Made by a program: the position numbers and the translations under genes. Source: Acidisarcina sp963790505 (GTDB lineage Bacteria > Acidobacteriota > Terriglobia > Terriglobales > Acidobacteriaceae). From it: a DNA stretch of 64,000 nucleotides. Positions 1-7,919 of this stretch are shown in pieces (positions within the stretch are counted from its first letter, which is position 1; each line of letters starts with the position of its first letter). The notes beneath the pieces were generated by a model that did no database searches, was not told where the DNA came from, and was given only the letters and a program-made list of their open reading frames with translations. The stretch covers positions 682,001 to 746,000 of the forward strand of contig CAWBOT010000004.1 in the NCBI GenBank assembly GCA_963790505.1. Direction: 5' to 3'.

Positions 1-316
1 CTTCGGCTGCGTCGACAGCCCAGTGGACCTGGCCTCCGGCGGCGGTACATGCGGCCTCGAACTGTAACAAGTAATGATCTAAATGATCGAGGGTGTGCTG
101 CCGGATGGCGCTGCCGGCATCGCGAAGCTGCTGCCAGTCGGGCATTTCGCCCACAACTTTGGCGCGCTTGGCAGCGACTACGCCGGTGGCGTGGCGAACG
201 TTTCTGCGGAGTTGCGCATCCTTCATCGTCTCGTGCGCAGCTGTGGGAAAGTTGCCCTGGGGCCATTCGACGCGAGGAGCTTCGATGGTGACCAGCTCGT
301 TGGCGGTGGGAGTCAT
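1..316 (-). CDS. lutB: LutB-like iron-sulfur lactate utilization protein, N-terminal part
   Basis: The first 105 codons of a minus-strand gene that runs off the left edge. The translation begins MTPTANELVTIEAP and continues through a segment rich in conserved basic residues (RNVRHATGVVAAKRA) typical of the start of LutB/YkgF proteins, which carry a LUD domain and two 4Fe-4S clusters and act with LutA and LutC in L-lactate oxidation to pyruvate. Its ATG overlaps the lutA stop (ATGA, 313-316), so the two genes are translationally coupled. The cluster-binding cysteines lie beyond the window edge, so identity rests on the N-terminus and on the neighbour. Glycolate-type systems have a similar subunit and cannot be excluded. 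Confidence 0.8.
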   Translation of the reverse strand, partial: MTPTANELVTIEAPRVEWPQGNFPTAAHETMKDAQLRRNVRHATGVVAAKRAKVVGEMPDWQQLRDAGSAIRQHTLDHLDHYLLQFEAACTAAGGQVHWAVDAAE

Positions 317-1053
317 CGCGCGGCTCCGGCTTCCGAAGCCAGAATTTCGGCCAGGTGCGCCGTCCGGATGTTGGTACGCTGCCGATGAAGTCCGCCGTAG
401 ATGTGCATCAGGCAGGAGTTGTCGACCGCTGTACAGATTTCAGCGCCGGTGTTGAGCACCGAGCGGGTCTTGTCCAAGAGCATCGCCGAAGAGACCTCAG
501 CGTTCTTGATCGCAAATGTTCCGCCAAAACCGCAGCACTGTTCGATTTCGGGAAGGTCGACGAGCTCGAGGCCGCGCACCTTGCGCAGCAGACGGAAGGG
601 AATGTCTCCAAGGTGAAGGCTGCGCAGCGAGTGGCAACTGGCGTGGTAGGTCACGCGATGCGGATAGGAGGCGCCGACATCGGTCACACCGAGCTTCTCG
701 ACCAGGAACTCAGAGAATTCATAGACCCGCGGCAGCAGAGCCTCGACGTCTGCGATGAAGGCGGCGTCGCCAGAGGCCGCAGCGGCCTTATGGTAGTGTT
801 CGCGAATCATGGCGACGCACGAAGATGATGGAATGCAGACCGCCTCGGAGTCGCGGAAGATGTTGACGAAGTGGCGGATGATCGGAACGGCTTCGCGCTG
901 GTAGCCGGTGTTCCAGTGCATCTGTCCGCAGCAGGTCTGGTCGGGTGGGAAATCGACGGTGTGGCCGAGTCGCTCGAGGACCCGGACGACGGCTTTGCCG
1001 GTCTCGGGAAAGAGGGTGTCGTTGTAGCAAGTGATGAACAGCGACACGCGCAA
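313..1053 (-). CDS. lutA: LutA-like (Fe-S)-binding oxidoreductase subunit
   Basis: A 246-residue cytoplasmic protein with two CCG-type cysteine-rich domains. The first has TCCGQ near residue 41 with SSSC near 77; the second has ASCHS near 138 followed by QCCGFGG near 172. Length and motif order match LutA/YkgE, a subunit of the LutABC lactate oxidation complex. It is first in the operon and is followed with a four-base overlap by lutB. The 5' side faces a divergently transcribed ABC transporter across about 175 bases. GlcF-like or heterodisulfide-reductase-like proteins share the CCG domains but are normally longer, and the lutB neighbour favours LutA. Confidence 0.88.
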   Translation of the reverse strand: MRVSLFITCYNDTLFPETGKAVVRVLERLGHTVDFPPDQTCCGQMHWNTGYQREAVPIIRHFVNIFRDSEAVCIPSSSCVAMIREHYHKAAAASGDAAFIADVEALLPRVYEFSEFLVEKLGVTDVGASYPHRVTYHASCHSLRSLHLGDIPFRLLRKVRGLELVDLPEIEQCCGFGGTFAIKNAEVSSAMLLDKTRSVLNTGAEICTAVDNSCLMHIYGGLHRQRTNIRTAHLAEILASEAGAAR

Positions 1054-1177
1054 GGTGTGGTTCCTCCGAGGATTCCCTTGAGTTTATCTGCTGCAACGGA
1101 GGTCTTCAATGGCAAATGAGAATTTGTTTACCAATAGGAATTCGCGCAGAAGACATCAACCAAGACACAAGGGGTGG

Positions 1178-1206
1178 TTGACAGACAAAACGATACCGTT
1201 CAGTAT
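1178..1206 (+). promoter_or_regulatory. Candidate promoter of the ABC exporter operon
   Basis: A perfect -35 hexamer TTGACA (1178-1183) is followed after 17 bases by CAGTAT (1201-1206), a 3/6 match to the -10 consensus. It would place the transcript start near 1213, giving a leader of under 20 bases before the ATG at 1230. The -10 lies inside the palindrome at 1189-1210. Confidence 0.5.
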
Positions 1207-1210
1207 TGTT
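1189..1210. promoter_or_regulatory. Likely TetR-family operator (inverted repeat)
   Basis: An inverted repeat with 8-base arms, AACGATAC (1189-1196) and GTATTGTT (1203-1210), separated by six bases, with one mismatch. It overlaps the candidate -10 of the ABC exporter operon. Its form resembles operators bound by AcrR/TtgR-like TetR repressors. The TetR gene is third in this operon, so autorepression relieved by a transported compound is the simplest model. The link to this regulator is inferred. Confidence 0.55.
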
Positions 1211-1229
1211 ATGGATTATTGAGGTCGAT

Positions 1230-2015
1230 ATGATTCAAGTCCGAAATCTGGTGAAAAACTTCGGCGAGGTCGCTGCCGTCAAGGACATCTCGTTCGATGT
1301 GGCCCAGGGGGAGATCTTTGCATTCCTGGGGCCAAATGGGGCGGGGAAGACGACGACCATCAAGATGCTTACTACCTTGCTGCCGCCGACGAGCGGGAGC
1401 ATCGAGCTGGACGGTCTTAATCCGCGAACAAGGCAGAAAGAGGCGCGACAGCGCTTCGGGATAGTCTTTCAGGATCCCAGCCTCGATGCCGAGCAGACGG
1501 CTTACGAGAACATGATTCTGCACGGCATTCTTTATCACGTGCCACGCCAGCTGCGCGAGGGCCGAACCGAGCGGCTCCTCAAGCTGTTCGAGTTATGGGA
1601 CCGCCGCGATAGTTACGTCAAGACATTTTCAGGAGGAATGAAGCGCCGCCTGGAGATTGCGCGCGGCCTTCTGCATACGCCGAGGATTCTCTTTCTGGAT
1701 GAACCGACGCTGGGGCTAGATCCGCAAAGCCGCAACCTTCTATGGACCCATGTGAAGAACATCAACGAGACGGAGAAAACAACAGTGTTTCTGACGACGC
1801 ACTACATGGATGAAGCGGAGCGGGTGGCACACCGAATTGCCATTATCGACCACGGTGCGATTGTTGCCCAGGGTACTCCATCGGAGCTGAAAGAGCAGAC
1901 GCACACCGATTCGCTCGAAGGCGCGTTTCTGGCTTTGACGGGCTCGTCGATTCGCGACGAGGGAGCGAACTCCGCTGACGGCTTACGGCAGGTTGCCAAG
2001 ATGTGGAGGCGATAA
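1230..2015 (+). CDS. ABC transporter ATP-binding protein, DrrA-like
   Basis: A 261-residue ATPase that would energise an ABC-2 type exporter. Visible motifs, in order: Walker A GPNGAGKTTT, signature FSGGMKRRLE, Walker B ILFLDEP with the D-loop GLD, and the switch histidine in TTHYMDEAE. The sequence after the Walker A and the length resemble DrrA/NodI-type drug or polyketide exporters. The ATG at 1230 is preferred over the upstream TTG at 1206 because a GAGG lies six bases before it and the TTG sits inside the promoter. The permease and a TetR regulator follow on the same strand, which suggests an inducible efflux system. The substrate cannot be told. Confidence 0.9.
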   Translation: MIQVRNLVKNFGEVAAVKDISFDVAQGEIFAFLGPNGAGKTTTIKMLTTLLPPTSGSIELDGLNPRTRQKEARQRFGIVFQDPSLDAEQTAYENMILHGILYHVPRQLREGRTERLLKLFELWDRRDSYVKTFSGGMKRRLEIARGLLHTPRILFLDEPTLGLDPQSRNLLWTHVKNINETEKTTVFLTTHYMDEAERVAHRIAIIDHGAIVAQGTPSELKEQTHTDSLEGAFLALTGSSIRDEGANSADGLRQVAKMWRR

Positions 2016-2094
2016 AGCCACCCCAACGACGACGGCCTGTCGCCGGGACCCGGTCAAGCCATCCAGCGACAAAGACGAAGGGAGCAATCACTCG

Positions 2095-2840
2095 ATGGGC
2101 GCGATATATATTCTCTGGCTACGAGAGTTGAAACGATACATTCGGTCGCGGGTTCAAATCGTCGCCTCTCTCGGGCAGCCATGCCTGTACCTGCTTGCAT
2201 TGGGTTTCGGCCTGGGTCCGGTCTTTCAGCAGGCCGGGCATGGAAGCTATCTACAGTTCATGGCGCCGGGCATTGTGGGCATGACAGTGCTCTTCAGTTC
2301 CGTGTTTTCGGGCATCGCGATGCTTTGGGACCGTCAGTTCGGCTTTCTCAAGGAGACGCTGGTCGCACCGGTTTCGCGGTTGCAAATCATGATCGGTCGC
2401 ACTCTGGGAGGAGCAACCGTGGCGATCATCCAAGGCTCACTGATTCTCGTGATCTGCCTGATCGCCGGCTTCCGGCCGCAGCATTGGGTCGCGATTCCGG
2501 GCGCATTTTTGTTCGTGATCCTGATCGCGGTGGTCTTCGCGGCAATGGGTACCGCAATCGGCTCGACGATCAAGGACATGCAGGGTTTCCAGCTGGTGAT
2601 GAACTTTCTGGTGCTGCCAATGTTCTTCCTGTCCGGCGCGCTTTTCCCCTGGCGAATTTGCCCAGGGTGATGACCTTGATCACCCATCTCGATCCACTGA
2701 CATACGGCGTCGACGGACTGCGGGGAGTGCTGATCAACGTGTGGCACTTCAACGTTGTGACGGACCTAACGGTGCTGGCGGCGATTGCCGTAGTGTTTAT
2801 CAGTGCCGGCGCATACCTCTTCAATAAAATCGAAGTCTAG
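2095..2840 (+). pseudogene. ABC-2 type permease, DrrB-like, with one frameshift
   Basis: The membrane partner of the preceding ATPase. From the ATG at 2095 the translation (MGAIYILWLRELKRYIRSR) gives a permease with several hydrophobic segments, but it stops at 2670 after SGALFPWRICPG. Reading one base out of phase, the expected C-terminus continues as LANLPRVMTLITHLDPLTYG and further to a stop at 2838-2840. Adding one C to the CCCC run at 2646-2649 restores a single protein of about 248 residues, the usual DrrB length. This is either a single-base loss that disables the exporter or a homopolymer error in the sequence. Everything else in the reading frame looks functional. Confidence 0.8.
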
Positions 2841-2855
2841 AAACGGTTCGGCAAG

Positions 2856-3455
2856 ATGGCAAGACAGAGAAGCGAGCGCGCTCACAGCCAGGTGATCGAA
2901 GCTGCGAGTTCACTCTTCGCCGAGCGTGGCATCGAGGCCACCAGCATGGACTCGATCGCCCGCGCGTCGGGCGTGAGCAAGGCGACGATCTATCGCCATT
3001 GGCCGGACAAGGATACGCTGGCACTCGAAGTACTGGTTTATCTTCATGGTCTCGACAAGGAACTCCCGGTCTTCGATTCGGGAGACCTCCGGCGCGATTT
3101 GGTAGCGCAACTCGAATACGATCCTGCGGCGGACCGCAAAGCCATGCGGGAACGCATTATGCCGCATTTGATCGCTTATGCCTCGCACCACCGCGTCTTC
3201 GGCGATGCATGGCGCAGCCGGGTTTTATCTCCCATTCGCGGAGCACTGAGCGAAATGATGGATCGCGGCAAACGGCGAGGCGTTCTCAAGCCCGGGCTAG
3301 ATCCGGAAGTCGGATTGGCCCTGCTGCTCGGTCCACTCATCTATCGCAATGTGCTGATCCATAAACACAAGCTGGGCGGCAAAGCTCCCGAAGGGCTGGA
3401 AGCGATTGTGGCCGACAGCTTCCTGGCGACATTCTCGGTTGGAACGAAGCGATAA
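2856..3455 (+). CDS. TetR/AcrR family transcriptional regulator
   Basis: A 199-residue repressor. The N-terminal helix-turn-helix (about residues 10-55) has the family pattern AASSLFAERGIEATSMDSIA then ASGVSKATIYRHWPDKD. The rest is an all-helical ligand-binding and dimer domain of normal size, with a TetR_C-type end. It begins 15 bases after the exporter permease, so it is probably co-transcribed with the exporter and controls it. The palindrome at 1189-1210 on the operon promoter is the likely binding site. The inducer is unknown. Confidence 0.9.
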   Translation: MARQRSERAHSQVIEAASSLFAERGIEATSMDSIARASGVSKATIYRHWPDKDTLALEVLVYLHGLDKELPVFDSGDLRRDLVAQLEYDPAADRKAMRERIMPHLIAYASHHRVFGDAWRSRVLSPIRGALSEMMDRGKRRGVLKPGLDPEVGLALLLGPLIYRNVLIHKHKLGGKAPEGLEAIVADSFLATFSVGTKR

Positions 3456-3485
3456 CCGATGGCGACTTGCGTCGCCGATCATGGG

Positions 3486-3514
3486 TTGACAGTCTCTCAC
3501 TAAATGCATTTACT
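3486..3514 (+). promoter_or_regulatory. Candidate promoter of the araD operon with overlapping palindrome
   Basis: TTGACA (3486-3491), a 17-base spacer, then TTTACT (3509-3514; 4/6 match to TATAAT). A perfect 12-base palindrome TAAATGCATTTA (3501-3512) covers the end of the spacer and the -10, so a bound repressor could block polymerase. Its half-site spacing (TAAA-N4-TTTA) differs by two bases from the LacI-like site at 3624-3636. Confidence 0.5.
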
Positions 3515-3623
3515 TAGGGCTTTGAGTAGCGCTGCACGATCGCTGTCGGGATCGAAGACGATGTGCCCCGTGGCCAAGCTGGGTGCCGAACACCCGCCGC
3601 GGTGTGTAGACTTAATTCCATCA

Positions 3624-3636
3624 GGAAACGTTTACC
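3624..3636. promoter_or_regulatory. LacI/GalR-type operator-like site upstream of araD
   Basis: GGAAACGTTTACC is a near-palindrome centred on CG, the classic form of LacI/GalR/CcpA-class operators. It lies 25 bases before the araD start. It shares AAACGTTTACC with a site far away upstream of the TonB receptor (53247-53261) and resembles the site before the GH54 gene (42739-42754). Confidence 0.5.
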
Positions 3637-3661
3637 AGACCCAATGTCTGGGCGGAGTGAT

Positions 3662-4357
3662 ATGTTGCTGCCCGAACTGAGAGAGCAAGTCCTCGACGCC
3701 AACCTGGAGCTGGTGAGGAAGGGCCTCGTCTTGTACACCTTTGGCAACGCCAGCGGCATCGACCGCGAGCGCGGGCTCGTGGCAATCAAGCCGAGCGGCG
3801 TCGCCTACGACGCGCTGAAGGCCGGCGACCTGGTGATCGTGGATATTGAGGGCAAGATCGTGGAGGGGAGGCTGAATCCATCCTCCGATCTGAAGACCCA
3901 TCTACTGCTGTACCAAGAGTTTCCAGCCATCGGCGGAGTGGTGCATACGCACTCCGAATTCGCCACCAGCTGGGCGCAGGCGGGCACGGCGATTCCCTGC
4001 TACGGCACCACCCATGCGGACTACTTCCACGGCGAAGTCCCGGTGACACGGCCTCTGACCGACGAAGAGATCGAAGCGGACTACGAATTCAACACCGGCG
4101 TGGTGATCGCCGACCGATTTACGGAACTCGATCCGCTGGCCGTGCCTGGAGTTTTGGTCGCCAACCATGCGCCCTTCGCATGGGGCAAGACGGCCGCGGA
4201 CGCCGCGTACAACGCCGTCGTACTCGAATACGTGGCGAGGCTCGCGTTTCGGACTGTCTTAATTAAAAGCGAAGCTGCTACAGTTTCGACCAGGCTGCTG
4301 CGCAAGCACTACGAACGAAAGCACGGGCCGAAGGCAACGTACGGGCAGAAACAGTAA
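3662..4357 (+). CDS. araD: L-ribulose-5-phosphate 4-epimerase
   Basis: A 231-residue class II aldolase-fold enzyme that interconverts L-ribulose 5-phosphate and D-xylulose 5-phosphate, the last step of bacterial L-arabinose catabolism. It aligns along its whole length with E. coli AraD, including GNASGIDRERG, the phosphate-binding KPSGV and PSSD segments, and the zinc site HTHS plus a later histidine in THADYFHGEVP. The start at 3662 (MLLPELREQ) gives exactly the E. coli length and has GGAG four bases upstream; an in-frame ATG at 3644 is possible. It is the first gene of a sugar operon with a symporter and an isomerase. No araB-type kinase is in the window. Confidence 0.93.
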   Translation: MLLPELREQVLDANLELVRKGLVLYTFGNASGIDRERGLVAIKPSGVAYDALKAGDLVIVDIEGKIVEGRLNPSSDLKTHLLLYQEFPAIGGVVHTHSEFATSWAQAGTAIPCYGTTHADYFHGEVPVTRPLTDEEIEADYEFNTGVVIADRFTELDPLAVPGVLVANHAPFAWGKTAADAAYNAVVLEYVARLAFRTVLIKSEAATVSTRLLRKHYERKHGPKATYGQKQ

Positions 4358-4456
4358 CTTCGCAGGAAGCAACGCAGTCAAAGGGACTATCGCAGCGCCG
4401 GGAGCGAATGACAAAATGAGCACAATCACGATCAGTAGAGATGGGCGGTGCAGCGA

Positions 4457-6226
4457 ATGAGCCTGGGATGGTTCGCAGCTCCGTCCGGAAATGCTGCGAC
4501 ATCGTCGCTGGCGTTCTTCCTCCAGGGTCAGCATCAACTGGCGAAGCTATCTGTGCTCGACGTGATCGTGATCGCTATTTACTTCGCGATGGTGATCTGG
4601 ATCGGCTTCTACCTGAAGCAGAAAGCCAATACCAGCGAAGAATTCTTCATGGCTGGTCGCGAGATGACGGCGTGGATCGCCGGTCTCAGCTTTGTCTCCG
4701 CGAATCTTGGATCGTTGGAACTGATGGGCTGGGCCGGGTCGGCCTATCAATATGGAATTCTGGCGGCACACTGGTATTGGATCGGCGCCATTCCGGCCAT
4801 GCTTTTCCTCGGCCTGGTGATGATGCCGTTCTACTACGTGTCTAAGACGCACTCGGTGCCGGGATATCTCAAGCTCAGGTTCGGTGAGTCGAGCCGAGTG
4901 CTGGCGGCGGTTTCGTTCGGCTTCATGACCATCCTAATGAGCGGCGTAAACATGTTTGCCATGGCGGTCGTGATGAAGGTGGTGCTGGGGTGGGACATCA
5001 CGTTCAGCATCCTCATGTCGTCGCTTGCGGTGGCGGTGTATGTGACGCTGGGCGGATTGCGCTCGGCAATTTTCAACGAAGTATTGCAGTTCGTGCTCAT
5101 CTGGGGCGGCGCGCTGCTGGTGCCGATTCTTGGCCTAATCGAGGCGGGTGGCTGGACGAAACTGCAGGCCAACATTCTCGCCAATTATCACGGCCTCGAC
5201 TACACCCATATGTGGCGAGGGTTAGCGCACTTCTCGTCGAACCCGATGGGCGTGCATTGGACGGGAATTGTTTTCGGGCTCGGCTTTGTCATCTCCTTCG
5301 GCTACTGGACGACGGATTTCCTTGTCGTCCAGCGCGTGCTTGCAGCGGACAGCCTTCGCTCGGCGCAGATGGCGCCGATCATCGCGGCAGCATTCAAGAT
5401 GGCTGTGCCTTTCATCGTCATTCTTCCCGGATTGCTGGGCCTGGTGATTCTGCATAATCCGGATGGCACGCTCATGCACCTGGTAGGCGAGAACCAGGTG
5501 AATCTGCAGAACCCTCATAGCTACAACGAGGTGTTGCCGCTCATGCTCGTCAGGTACTGCGGGCCGGGCCTACTCGGGCTGGGCATTACTGCGCTGATCG
5601 CCGGCTTTATGTCGGGGATGGCGGGGAACGTCAGCGCCTTTTCTGCGGTCTGGACCTACGACATCTACCAGCCGCTCATCAACAAGAAGGCCACGGACAA
5701 ACACTACGTCGCGGTCGGGCGCTGGTCGACGATCCTGGGCGTGGTCGTGAGCATCGGCACCGCGTATCTGGTCATGCACGCGCAGGGCATCATGGACTAC
5801 GTTCAAGCGCTCTTCAGTTTCTTTATCGCGCCGCTGCTGGGCACGATCCTGCTGGGAATGTTTTGGAAGCGGGCGACGGGAGCAGGCGGTTTCTGGGGAT
5901 TGCTGGCCGGCACCGCGACCTCGATATCCCTCTATGTCTGGGTGAAGCTCGATCACGCGGCGCTTTCGATCGTGGCGTTTTCGCCGGACGCGAAGGACAT
6001 GGCAGAAAACCTCTATCGCGCGCTCTGGTCGTGGGTGGTATGCGTGCTGGTGACTATCGTCGTCAGCTATCTCGGCAAAGCGCGACCAATTAGCGAACTC
6101 AACGGACTGGTTTACGGTGCAACGGTGATTCCAAACGAAGGCCCTGTTCCATTGATCAAGAACCACTGGTTCTGGGCGTCCATCGTCATTGTTGTCTTCT
6201 TTGTGCTGAACTTGATTTTCTTCTAA
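4457..6226 (+). CDS. Sodium:solute symporter (SSS/SLC5 family), probable sugar transporter
   Basis: An inner-membrane symporter of about 589 residues with some 13-14 hydrophobic segments. Family features include FFMAGREMTAWIAGLSFVSANLGSLE in the first third, cut here as GREMTAWIAGLSFVSANLG, and the repeated GLGITALIAGFMSGMAGN region that lies at the ion-binding part in SSS proteins. The family includes SGLT-like sugar carriers and its position between araD and a pentose/deoxyhexose isomerase points to L-arabinose or a related sugar. ATG 4457 is preferred; an in-frame GTG lies at 4448. Substrate is inferred from context only. Confidence 0.88.
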   Translation: MSLGWFAAPSGNAATSSLAFFLQGQHQLAKLSVLDVIVIAIYFAMVIWIGFYLKQKANTSEEFFMAGREMTAWIAGLSFVSANLGSLELMGWAGSAYQYGILAAHWYWIGAIPAMLFLGLVMMPFYYVSKTHSVPGYLKLRFGESSRVLAAVSFGFMTILMSGVNMFAMAVVMKVVLGWDITFSILMSSLAVAVYVTLGGLRSAIFNEVLQFVLIWGGALLVPILGLIEAGGWTKLQANILANYHGLDYTHMWRGLAHFSSNPMGVHWTGIVFGLGFVISFGYWTTDFLVVQRVLAADSLRSAQMAPIIAAAFKMAVPFIVILPGLLGLVILHNPDGTLMHLVGENQVNLQNPHSYNEVLPLMLVRYCGPGLLGLGITALIAGFMSGMAGNVSAFSAVWTYDIYQPLINKKATDKHYVAVGRWSTILGVVVSIGTAYLVMHAQGIMDYVQALFSFFIAPLLGTILLGMFWKRATGAGGFWGLLAGTATSISLYVWVKLDHAALSIVAFSPDAKDMAENLYRALWSWVVCVLVTIVVSYLGKARPISELNGLVYGATVIPNEGPVPLIKNHWFWASIVIVVFFVLNLIFF

Positions 6227-6250
6227 TCTACAGCGGCATCGAGGTGCTGT

Positions 6251-6463
6251 ATGCACGGTTCAGGAATTTCGATCTGGTTCTTCATCGGCGTCTTGCTGAC
6301 GATCTACGGGGCCCTCATTTGCGGCTATGGAACTTACGAGTTAATGACTGGAACCCACGCTAACGTGGAACTGTGGCAACTTCACGCACCGGTTTGGTGG
6401 GGCGCAGTGATGCTGGCGCTTGGCGCGTTTTATTGCCTTCGATTCAAACCCAGCAGGGGATAG
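6251..6463 (+). CDS. Small two-helix membrane protein
   Basis: A 70-residue protein with two hydrophobic segments, roughly residues 8-30 (WFFIGVLLTIYGALICGYG) and 46-63 (VWWGAVMLALGAFYCL), and a short basic C-terminus. It lies 24 bases after the symporter and 24 bases before the isomerase on the same strand, so it is very likely expressed with them. I do not recognise a named family. A role as an accessory subunit of the symporter is possible, but only position supports it. Confidence 0.65.
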   Translation: MHGSGISIWFFIGVLLTIYGALICGYGTYELMTGTHANVELWQLHAPVWWGAVMLALGAFYCLRFKPSRG

Positions 6464-6487
6464 CTGGCAAAGCTAAGAGGAGACAGA

Positions 6488-7915
6488 ATGGCAGCCCCGA
6501 AAGCAGTGACCTTTGGAGTGATCGTCGGCAATCGCGGTTTTTTTCCCTCTCATCTGGCTAAGACCGGGCGGGAAGAGATGATCGCGGCGATCGAGAAAGC
6601 CGGCCATAAAGCAATCGTGCTCGGCGCGGAAGAGAGCACGCACGGTGCTGTCGAGACCTATGACGAGGCGATGCGTTGCGCGGCGCTTTTTAAGCGCCAT
6701 CGCGAAGAGATCGATGGCATCATTGTGACCCTGCCGAACTTCGGCGAAGAGCGCGGCATCGTTGACGCGATCCGACTCTCGGGGCTGGGCGTTCCCGTCC
6801 TGGTGCAGGCGACACCCGACCGCACCGCCAATATGACCATCGCCTTTCGGCGCGACAGCTTTTGCGGCAAGATGTCGCTCTCGAACAACCTGATGCAGTA
6901 CAAAATCCCCTATTCGCTGACGACGTTGCATACCGTCGATCCGGCCTCGGAAGGCTTTCAGGCCGACCTTGCCTGGTTTGCGGCTGTGGCGCGCATTGTG
7001 AAAGGGCTGAAGAACCTGCGCATCGGTGCGATCGGCGCGCGCCCGGCGGCCTTCAACACTGTGCGTTACAGCGAACGCATCTACGAGTCACACGGCATCA
7101 CCGTCGACCCGATTGACCTTTCGGAGATTCTCGGCCGCATCAACCGGATGGGCGACAACGACGACACCGCTCAAGCGAAGCTCGCGGCGATCAAGAAATA
7201 CGTGAGCACCGGCAGCGTTCCCGACGCCGCGCTGTTGAAAATGGCAAAGCTCGGCGCAGTGATCGACACCTGGATGAAGCAGAACCATATCACGATCAGC
7301 GCCATCCAGTGCTGGACCTCGCTTGAAGAATACTTCGGCGTCGTGCCGTGCACGATCATGAGCATGATGAGCGAAGACCTCATTCCGAGCGCCTGCGAGG
7401 TGGATGTGCCTGGCACGCTGAGCATGCATATGCTCGCGCTCGCGTCCGGTACGCCGAGTGCGCTGCTCGACTGGAACAACAACTATGGCGACGACCCGGA
7501 CAAGGCGGTCTGCTTCCATTGCAGTAATCTTCCGAAACACTTCTTCAAGGAAGTGACCATGGACTATCAGGCGATCATCGCGGGCACGGTGGGCATCGAG
7601 AACACCTTCGGAACCTGTGTGGGCCGGGTGAAGTCAGGTGCGATGAGCTATGCGCGGTACTCTACCGACGATCGCCGCGGGGTAGTGCGCGGCTACACTG
7701 GGCACGGGCATTTCACCGACGATCCGCTGGAGACTTTCGGCGGCGCGGGCGTGGTCGAGATTCCCAAGCTGCAATCACTGCTCAAGTACATCTGCCGGGA
7801 AGGCTTCGAGCACCACGTAGCGGCTAACTTCTCTCACGTCGCACCTGCCATTCACGAGGCCGCAGAACGCTATCTCGGCTTTGAGAGCCACTATCACCCG
7901 AAGGCAGAGGACTGA
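6488..7915 (+). CDS. L-fucose/L-arabinose isomerase family protein
   Basis: A 475-residue protein of the L-fucose isomerase-like fold. It has an N-terminal Rossmann-like half (VIVGNRGFFPSHLAKTG, then LPNFGEERG near residue 83) and a C-terminal half with conserved acidic and histidine segments such as AIQCWTSLEE, CEVDVPGTLSMH and LDWNNNYGD that would bind Mn2+ and substrate. Family members isomerise aldoses to ketoses. It follows AGGAG at 6477-6481 and is in the araD operon, where it may replace the missing classical AraA by making L-ribulose. It is not AraA by sequence. The true sugar could also be L-fucose, D-arabinose or another pentose. Confidence 0.82.
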   Translation: MAAPKAVTFGVIVGNRGFFPSHLAKTGREEMIAAIEKAGHKAIVLGAEESTHGAVETYDEAMRCAALFKRHREEIDGIIVTLPNFGEERGIVDAIRLSGLGVPVLVQATPDRTANMTIAFRRDSFCGKMSLSNNLMQYKIPYSLTTLHTVDPASEGFQADLAWFAAVARIVKGLKNLRIGAIGARPAAFNTVRYSERIYESHGITVDPIDLSEILGRINRMGDNDDTAQAKLAAIKKYVSTGSVPDAALLKMAKLGAVIDTWMKQNHITISAIQCWTSLEEYFGVVPCTIMSMMSEDLIPSACEVDVPGTLSMHMLALASGTPSALLDWNNNYGDDPDKAVCFHCSNLPKHFFKEVTMDYQAIIAGTVGIENTFGTCVGRVKSGAMSYARYSTDDRRGVVRGYTGHGHFTDDPLETFGGAGVVEIPKLQSLLKYICREGFEHHVAANFSHVAPAIHEAAERYLGFESHYHPKAED

Positions 7916-7919
7916 TCGA

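Noticed and set aside
1..1119. Several plus-strand open frames opposite lutA and lutB
   Set aside because: They are antisense shadows of the lut genes, which have clear motif support.
3456..3475. Hairpin GGCGAC-TTGC-GTCGCC after the TetR gene as a terminator
   Set aside because: The stem is short and no T run follows, so termination is not supported.
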